From the NCBI GenBank assembly GCA_002315495.1, contig DCGJ01000169.1:13565-18601 (forward strand): 5,037 nucleotides of DNA, read 5' to 3'. Positions 1 through 3,946 of the stretch are shown one piece after another. The position numbers and the translations under genes are program-made. The stretch's first letter is position 1. The number at the start of each line of letters is the position of its first letter. This DNA is from Lachnoclostridium sp. UBA1781. Its GTDB lineage: Bacteria; Bacillota; Clostridia; Lachnospirales; Lachnospiraceae. The notes below the pieces were generated by a model, which was given only the letters and a program-made list of their open reading frames with translations, did no database searches and was not told the origin of the DNA.

Positions 1-1
1 T

Positions 2-973
2 GTTTTCGAGGAAGAAGTAAAAGAAATCGGGCACTACGAGGTTGCCTTTGCCAAGGGAAATGATGAGCCGACTCCGGTAACCGGAGACGACCCGGCAGAT
101 ACCGATGATCCTATCTGGACAGATGAGCCGGCGAATACGGACGTTCCTGCCATTGACGATATTACGACGCAGCCGTTCATCATTTACTTCAGCGGTATCG
201 ACACCTATGGTCCGATTACCTCGAAGAGCCGAAGTGATGTTAACGTGCTTGTTGCCGTGAATCCGGTAACGAAGGAAATCGCGCTTGTAAGTACGCCGCG
301 AGATGCCTATGTATATATTGCCGGTCACAGTACCACGCAGAAGGACAAGCTGACGCACGCAGGAAACTATGGTATTGACTGCTCCGAGAAGACGCTCGAG
401 AGACTGTACGGTATTAAGATTAACCGATACATCCGAATCAATTTCACGTCCGTTGAGACGATTGTAGATCTGCTTGGCGGTGTCGATGTTGTTTCTCTCG
501 AAACCTTCACTTCCCGTTGGGGTTACAAGTATGTGAAGGGCTGGAACCATGTAAATGGCAAGGAGGCGCTGGTATTCGCCCGTGAGCGTAAGACGGTTGC
601 CGGCGGTGATACCGTTCGTGGTAAGCACCATATCGAGCTTTTGAAGGGTGTTATCAATAAGATTACGACAACGGCTGTGCTGACCAAGTATCAGTCGCTT
701 CTCGAGAAGGCAAGTCAGAACTTCCAGACCGATTTGACGACCGCAGAGATTGCAGCGCTTGTTGCGATGCAGCTTTCTGACGGGGCAGAGTGGCATTTTT
801 CAAGCTACGCCGCTTGTGGTGTAGGTACGATGGACTGGTGTGCCGCATACTCCGGAAGCAAGCTTTATGTCAACAACCTTCACGACTGGTCGGTTAAGAA
901 GGGTGCCGAGCTTTTGACCCGCGTATTGAACGGCGAGTACATTAAGGACGGCGAGTACGAGTACGATAAGTAA
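2..973 (+). CDS. LCP (LytR-CpsA-Psr) family cell-wall glycopolymer ligase, 5' end missing
   Basis: The frame is open from base 2, so the gene starts upstream; 323 residues are visible and end at TAA 971-973. LCP proteins are membrane-anchored extracellular enzymes that move teichoic acid or capsule precursors from undecaprenyl-pyrophosphate lipids onto peptidoglycan. Visible residues 21-56 form an acidic, Pro/Thr-rich linker. The LCP core follows: SGIDTYG (64-70), SRSDVNV (76-82), the STPRDAYV motif with R100/D101 that in this family contacts the pyrophosphate lipid, DKLTHAGNYG (114-123), a Leu-Gly-Gly-Val-Asp element (158-162), and FARER (192-196) followed by GD and R206. The N-terminal membrane anchor must lie outside the window. 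A GTG at 245 is an internal valine inside the core, not the start. The C-terminal part carries two cysteines (272, 280) close together, which could form a disulfide outside the cell (inference). The family call is firm; the exact polymer substrate cannot be told. Confidence 0.93.
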   Translation, partial: VFEEEVKEIGHYEVAFAKGNDEPTPVTGDDPADTDDPIWTDEPANTDVPAIDDITTQPFIIYFSGIDTYGPITSKSRSDVNVLVAVNPVTKEIALVSTPRDAYVYIAGHSTTQKDKLTHAGNYGIDCSEKTLERLYGIKINRYIRINFTSVETIVDLLGGVDVVSLETFTSRWGYKYVKGWNHVNGKEALVFARERKTVAGGDTVRGKHHIELLKGVINKITTTAVLTKYQSLLEKASQNFQTDLTTAEIAALVAMQLSDGAEWHFSSYAACGVGTMDWCAAYSGSKLYVNNLHDWSVKKGAELLTRVLNGEYIKDGEYEYDK

Positions 974-980
974 ATTTAGG

Positions 981-1032
981 AAAATGCATCCCCGGACGGA
1001 AGTTCGGGGATGCATTTTTGTTGCTTCTTTTT
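981..1032 (+). terminator. Intrinsic terminator after the LCP gene
   Basis: It begins 8 bases after the LCP stop codon. Arms 981-994 and 1005-1018 are perfectly complementary over 14 bp. Three more pairs (995-997 with 1002-1004, one of them G-U) close on a GGAA loop, a GNRA-type tetraloop. The 3' arm runs into T residues and a T-rich tail to 1032. This is a strong rho-independent terminator that should insulate the LCP gene from the downstream module. Confidence 0.93.
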
Positions 1033-1059
1033 ACGAGATAACATACTAAGGAAATATAC

Positions 1060-1088
1060 TTGACAGTGGACGTAAGCAGTTGTATTAT
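1060..1088 (+). promoter_or_regulatory. Sigma-A promoter of the abiE operon
   Basis: The -35 box TTGACA (1060-1065) is a perfect consensus and lies exactly 17 bp from the -10 box TATTAT (1083-1088). It sits directly after the LCP terminator and about 70 bp before the abiEi start, giving a leader of roughly 60 bases. TATAAT also occurs at 1094-1099 and 1099-1104, but without a matching -35 box. A promoter this strong fits an operon that is normally repressed by its own antitoxin, as known for AbiEi. Confidence 0.8.
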
Positions 1089-1090
1089 TG

Positions 1091-1131
1091 GTTTATAATA
1101 TAATCAAAATAGTTTATTGATGAACTAAACT
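1091..1131 (+). promoter_or_regulatory. Candidate AbiEi operator: repeated GTTTA half-sites
   Basis: GTTTAT occurs at 1091-1096 and again at 1112-1117, a 21-bp interval or about two helical turns. An inverted copy is present at 1126-1131, giving an AGTTTA / TAAACT inverted repeat with arms 1111-1116 and 1126-1131. The sites lie just downstream of the -10 box, across the likely transcription start and leader, where a repressor would block transcription. AbiEi antitoxins are known to bind repeated sites in their own promoter region. That these particular repeats are the sites is inference, since short AT-rich repeats arise easily by chance. Confidence 0.35.
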
Positions 1132-1144
1132 GATTGTCCAATGC

Positions 1145-1151
1145 GGGGTGG
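1145..1151 (+). promoter_or_regulatory. Ribosome binding site that decides the abiEi start
   Basis: GGGGTGG ends 4 bases before ATG 1156. The earlier in-frame ATG at 1141 has no purine-rich sequence in front of it (it is preceded by TTGTCCA), and this GGGGTGG lies inside the five codons that it would add. The 1156 start is therefore preferred. Confidence 0.65.
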
Positions 1152-1155
1152 AATC

Positions 1156-1923
1156 ATGAATTTATATTTTGAACTATTGAAGAATCCGGTATTTACTGTA
1201 GAAGATGTGAATAAATATTATAACAATATGGATAGCGCGCGCTCTGCCATCAAGCGTTTGATGAAGGAGGGGATGTTGGTAAAGATTCGTAACAATATGT
1301 ATACCTGTATCAGTGGGGAGACAGGGGCGCCGGTTGCGAATCGATTTCAGATCGCAAGTAAAATAACGCCAACCTCATATGTAACGCATCATACTGCTAT
1401 GGAATACTATGGAATAACGGATCAGGTTTTTTATGATGTTTATGTAGGCTCGGCAACCGGTTTTCGTGAGTTCGAATTTGATGGCTATACATATCGTTAT
1501 GTCGTTTCGAAAGATATGGAAGGAGTGGAGACACTTGCATTAAGCGGTGGAGTTCGTATTACAAATCTCGAGCGGACCCTTGTAAACAGCATTAAGGACA
1601 TGGACAAAATAGCCGGTATGGAAGAAGTTCTTCAGGATATTGGAAGTATGAAACGTATGCAGGAGAAAAGAGTGCTGAAGTATTTAGAGTGTATGTCAAA
1701 TCAGTTTCTATATCAGAAGATGGGATTTCTTCTTCTTGAATATAAGGATCAGATGGGGCTGTCAAATGAATTCTTTGATACCTGTAAAAAACAGATTGGG
1801 AAAAGCAAGCGTTATCTGACCAGAGATATGTCGGGGGGGCGATATGTTGATGAGTGGCGGCTTGTTGTTCCGGAGAAAATTTACAAGCTAAAGAACGGGG
1901 TGATGGGGGATGCCGAAATATGA
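1156..1923 (+). CDS. abiEi: AbiEi-family antitoxin / transcriptional repressor (type IV TA)
   Basis: The product has 255 residues from ATG 1156. It is the antitoxin of an AbiE abortive-infection / type IV toxin-antitoxin pair: in characterised systems it represses the operon through an N-terminal winged helix and counters the toxin without forming a stable complex with it. Residues about 1-50 read as a winged helix: FTVEDVNKYY, then a recognition helix with SARSAIKRLMKEGMLVKI, then a small strand ending NNMYTC. The C-terminal part has family-typical blocks: TPTSYVTHHTAMEYYG (about 71-86), VFYDVYVGS, FEFDGYTYRYV, NLERTLVNSI, and near the end KSKRYL and DEWRLVVPEKIY. The stop TGA lies inside the toxin gene, which starts 14 bases earlier, so translation is probably coupled. 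The gene is much more AT-rich than the LCP gene. A run of seven G at 1833-1839 sits in its 3' part. The family call is confident; the start is moderately sure. Confidence 0.92.
   Translation: MNLYFELLKNPVFTVEDVNKYYNNMDSARSAIKRLMKEGMLVKIRNNMYTCISGETGAPVANRFQIASKITPTSYVTHHTAMEYYGITDQVFYDVYVGSATGFREFEFDGYTYRYVVSKDMEGVETLALSGGVRITNLERTLVNSIKDMDKIAGMEEVLQDIGSMKRMQEKRVLKYLECMSNQFLYQKMGFLLLEYKDQMGLSNEFFDTCKKQIGKSKRYLTRDMSGGRYVDEWRLVVPEKIYKLKNGVMGDAEI
1833..1839 (+). repeat. G7 homopolymer tract inside abiEi
   Basis: Seven consecutive G encode part of a Ser-Gly-Gly-Arg stretch in the last 30 codons of abiEi, in an otherwise AT-rich gene. Gaining one G would bring a TGA into frame four codons past the tract. 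Losing one would lead to a TAA at about 1889-1891. Either change ends the antitoxin before the toxin start at 1910. The tract itself is directly visible; any role in switching is inference. Confidence 0.6.
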
Positions 1924-2812
1924 TAGGGCCGAACTTGGAAGGATGGCCGCAGAAAGAGGGTATGTAAGGGATACCTTTGAGAAAGTGCTTCGATTAACGG
2001 AGATATTGAGCTTTTTAAACGAAGATGGGTTCTTGAGAGAGCATTTGCTGTTAAAAGGCGGAACTGCAATTAATCTAACCGTGTTTAACTTGCCACGATT
2101 ATCTGTGGATATCGATATGGATTATACCCCCAATGATGCAAGAGAGGATATGCTGGAATGCAGGGAGAGAATCACGAATGCGCTTAAGAGGTACATGGAG
2201 TCCGAGGGGTACGCGTTATCTGAGGGCTCAAGATTCAGTCATAGCCTGGACGCATTTCACTTTAATTACCAGAATGCCGGTGGGAATCGGGATATGATTA
2301 AAATAGAAATCAATTACTCTCTAAGAGCCCATATTTTTGAACCAATGTACAGAAGCATTCTTCCAACTGTATTAGATGATGGACTGAAGATACGCATGGT
2401 ACATCTTATGGAAATATTCGCGGCTAAGGGGAATGCACTTATTACAAGAGCTGCAGCCAGAGATTTATATGATTGGTGTAATATGATGTCCGAAGGACTA
2501 TTTGAAGAACAGCGCGATTTATTTCGAAAGTGTATTGTGTTCTATATGACGATTTCGGCTGATACGCTCAACAAATCGTTTGATACGTCAGCTATCGACA
2601 CTCTCGATTTCAATAAAATAAGAAGAGATTTATTCCCAGTACTGAATAAGAAGGATAACTTTCAATTGGATGAGAGGAAAAGGCTCGCGAAGGATTATAT
2701 AGCTGGGCTTATGGTCTTATCCGATGAGGAGAAGGAATACATTGATAACTTTGAGAAGAAAAATATACGCTGGAGGTACTATTTGCTGATGAGGGGATTG
2801 TTGATAGAGTAA
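1910..2812 (+). CDS. abiEii: AbiEii-family nucleotidyltransferase toxin (type IV TA)
   Basis: The product has 300 residues and is the toxin of the AbiE pair, a DNA polymerase beta-like nucleotidyltransferase. Family members bind GTP and cause growth arrest on phage infection; related MenT toxins add nucleotides to the tRNA acceptor end. Motifs seen: KGGTAINL at 49-56 (nucleotide-binding Gly-Gly-Thr), SVDIDMDY at 65-72 with D67 and D69 as the expected metal ligands, KIEINY at 131-136, and AAKGNALITRAAARDLYDW (171-189) with K173, R180, R184, D185 and D188. All expected catalytic elements are present and length is normal, so the toxin appears intact. The start ATG 1910 overlaps the end of abiEi by 14 bases. 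A GGGG at 1897-1900 is 9 bases upstream, and coupling to abiEi translation is likely. The gene is as AT-rich as abiEi. No terminator is visible after it. The target in this organism cannot be told. Confidence 0.94.
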   Translation: MPKYDRAELGRMAAERGYVRDTFEKVLRLTEILSFLNEDGFLREHLLLKGGTAINLTVFNLPRLSVDIDMDYTPNDAREDMLECRERITNALKRYMESEGYALSEGSRFSHSLDAFHFNYQNAGGNRDMIKIEINYSLRAHIFEPMYRSILPTVLDDGLKIRMVHLMEIFAAKGNALITRAAARDLYDWCNMMSEGLFEEQRDLFRKCIVFYMTISADTLNKSFDTSAIDTLDFNKIRRDLFPVLNKKDNFQLDERKRLAKDYIAGLMVLSDEEKEYIDNFEKKNIRWRYYLLMRGLLIE

Positions 2813-2873
2813 AGAATCATCCAATGGCATTATGGAAATGTAAGGAGGAGAGCAATTAATCCGTTCAAAAGGT

Positions 2874-2890
2874 AAATGTACTTGACATTT
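2874..2890 (+). promoter_or_regulatory. Inverted repeat over the -35 box of the second operon
   Basis: AAATGT (2874-2879) and ACATTT (2885-2890) are perfect inverted 6-base arms 5 bases apart, and the -35 hexamer lies within the repeat. It could be a repressor operator. With short AT-rich arms, chance is a real alternative. Confidence 0.3.
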
Positions 2891-2910
2891 TGCAAAAAAA
2901 AGCATACTAT
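2882..2910 (+). promoter_or_regulatory. Sigma-A promoter of the BI-1-like / DUF5718 operon
   Basis: A perfect -35 TTGACA (2882-2887) is separated by exactly 17 bp, including an A8 run that may bend the DNA, from the -10 box TACTAT (2905-2910). Transcription would start at about 2916-2918, leaving a leader of about 30 bases before the TTG start at 2946. The layout matches the abiE promoter, showing that the downstream operon has its own transcription. Confidence 0.8.
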
Positions 2911-2915
2911 ATTCT

Positions 2916-2930
2916 CGGCGCTTAGCGCCG
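2916..2930 (+). promoter_or_regulatory. Perfect GC-rich palindrome at the transcript start
   Basis: CGGCGCT-T-AGCGCCG is a perfect inverted repeat of 7-base arms around one central T, GC-rich within AT-rich surroundings. It lies 6-20 bases after the -10 box, at the expected transcription start. Its last base is the first G of the GGGAGG ribosome binding site, and weaker flanking pairs (2913-2915 with 2931-2933) would reach further into that site. It could be a DNA operator for a dimeric regulator, or a 5'-terminal RNA hairpin that stabilises the message or limits ribosome access. It is not followed by a T run, so it is not a terminator. Confidence 0.6.
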
Positions 2931-2935
2931 GGAGG
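2930..2935 (+). promoter_or_regulatory. Ribosome binding site deciding the TTG start at 2946
   Basis: GGGAGG lies 10 bases before TTG 2946. An in-frame TAG at 2940-2942 rules out any earlier start, and the next in-frame ATG is about 68 codons downstream at the first membrane helix. TTG 2946 is therefore the only start that uses this site and keeps the acidic N-terminal region. Confidence 0.75.
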
Positions 2936-2945
2936 ATAGTAGGAA

Positions 2946-3929
2946 TTGGGACAATATAAAGAATTATATGAAGACAGTCACTGGGGCGATGACGAAGACA
3001 AGCTCATCGATTTTGAGGACCTGGACGCAGAGTTTGGGAACAAGCCGGTGGATATCCTAGACAAATACGATGATCCGAAGTTGGCTGAGAAGGCATCGCT
3101 TCTGACTCAGGCGGAGACATCGCTTCCGCAGGAAGCAATCAATGCGTCCATGGTAGGCGTGTTGCTATATGGGCTTATCATCAACGCGATTACAACTCTG
3201 TTTTTTAGTGATGTACTGGGAGTGGTTTCAAGTGTAATATTGGGCGTGGTCTATCTGGTGGTGGTTGCGCTTTCCATGGCAGTCGCGTACGAGAATGACA
3301 AATGGCACATCAGCTTTCTTGCATACAATGCAATCGTGCTACCCCTTGGGTTCCTGCTTTCGAACATTCTTTATTTGCTCACGGAATGGGGAAATGGAGT
3401 CATGCCGACGGCTTGCATCATGAGCATCGGCGCATGCCTGGGAATGGGGCTTTTTGGCGTTATCGGGCCGTATCTTTGGAACGGTTTGGCATGGATTTTG
3501 TGTGGTTCCCTGCTTGGTGGTAGCGCGGCAATCTTCGGTATGTGGTATTTTGGCTTCGGGTTTAACATCTGGGGCATTTTGATCGGACTTTTGTTTCTCT
3601 GGAAGATTGGCAAGGTGTTTTGGTACCGCCAGGACGACGAATACCTGGACGACGCGGTCGATGCGGGCGTGGAGGTATATGTTGAGATTTTTATTCTGCT
3701 GTACTGGCTGGTACGCATTTTCGGTGGAATCAATACGAGTGGCGCGGACGTGTCCGGACGAAGCGGACGCGGGAGCAGAAGCTCTGACTCCAGCAGTAAC
3801 GGTCGTCACTCCTCTCGCACACGTTCCACCGGCAGCGGCTCTCATATGAGCGGCCGTGGCGTGAAGGGCAGCGGGTCGCACTCGGGGAGAAGAGTTCGAA
3901 CCGGAAAAGGGAAGCATTTTCAAAAATAA
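2946..3929 (+). CDS. Multi-pass membrane protein, BI-1 (TMBIM/YetJ)-like, with Ser/Gly/Arg-rich tail
   Basis: The product has 327 residues from a TTG start. Residues 1-65 are hydrophilic and strongly acidic (for example DDEDKLIDFEDLDAEF). About 68-260 hold six or seven hydrophobic helices, roughly 68-88, 91-115, 121-146, 152-172, 176-200, 204-222 and 244-260. Residues 263-327 are a basic, low-complexity Ser/Gly/Arg tail with two GSGSH copies (296-300, 308-312). The helix count, the NASMVGVLLYGLIIN opening, the HISFLAYNAIVLPLGFLLS block and the LDDAVDAGVEVYVEIF block before the last helix recall clostridial Bax inhibitor-1-like proteins, which in bacteria (BsYetJ) act as pH-dependent calcium leak channels. 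The usual membrane aspartates seem replaced (V224 and E247 at the positions I would align), so channel activity is uncertain. The family call is from memory of motifs. It is the first gene of an operon with the DUF5718 gene 17 bases downstream. GC is about 52% in a sampled line, unlike the AbiE pair. Confidence 0.55.
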   Translation: MGQYKELYEDSHWGDDEDKLIDFEDLDAEFGNKPVDILDKYDDPKLAEKASLLTQAETSLPQEAINASMVGVLLYGLIINAITTLFFSDVLGVVSSVILGVVYLVVVALSMAVAYENDKWHISFLAYNAIVLPLGFLLSNILYLLTEWGNGVMPTACIMSIGACLGMGLFGVIGPYLWNGLAWILCGSLLGGSAAIFGMWYFGFGFNIWGILIGLLFLWKIGKVFWYRQDDEYLDDAVDAGVEVYVEIFILLYWLVRIFGGINTSGADVSGRSGRGSRSSDSSSNGRHSSRTRSTGSGSHMSGRGVKGSGSHSGRRVRTGKGKHFQK

Positions 3930-3946
3930 CTTTGTGAGGTATTGAT

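Noticed and set aside
245..973. GTG at 245 as the start of the LCP gene
   Set aside because: The frame is open back to base 2, and essential LCP motifs (SGIDTYG, SRSDVN) lie upstream of 245, so this GTG is an internal valine.
1094..1104. Second overlapping TATAAT boxes as an alternative abiE promoter
   Set aside because: Neither TATAAT has a -35-like hexamer at 16-18 bp, while the TATTAT box at 1083 has a perfect TTGACA at 17 bp.
1141..1155. ATG 1141 as the abiEi start
   Set aside because: It has no ribosome binding site in front, whereas GGGGTGG sits 4 bases before ATG 1156. It would only add five residues (MRGGI).
1137..2826. TCCAATG at 1137-1143 and 2820-2826 as target-site duplications bounding the AbiE module
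   Set aside because: Only seven bases match, the copies lie within different contexts (leader versus after the stop), and no recombinase or inverted ends accompany them. Chance is sufficient.
2916..2935. Palindrome as a terminator for abiEii
   Set aside because: It is followed by GGGAGGATAG rather than T residues and lies downstream of a good promoter, so it belongs to the leader of the next operon.
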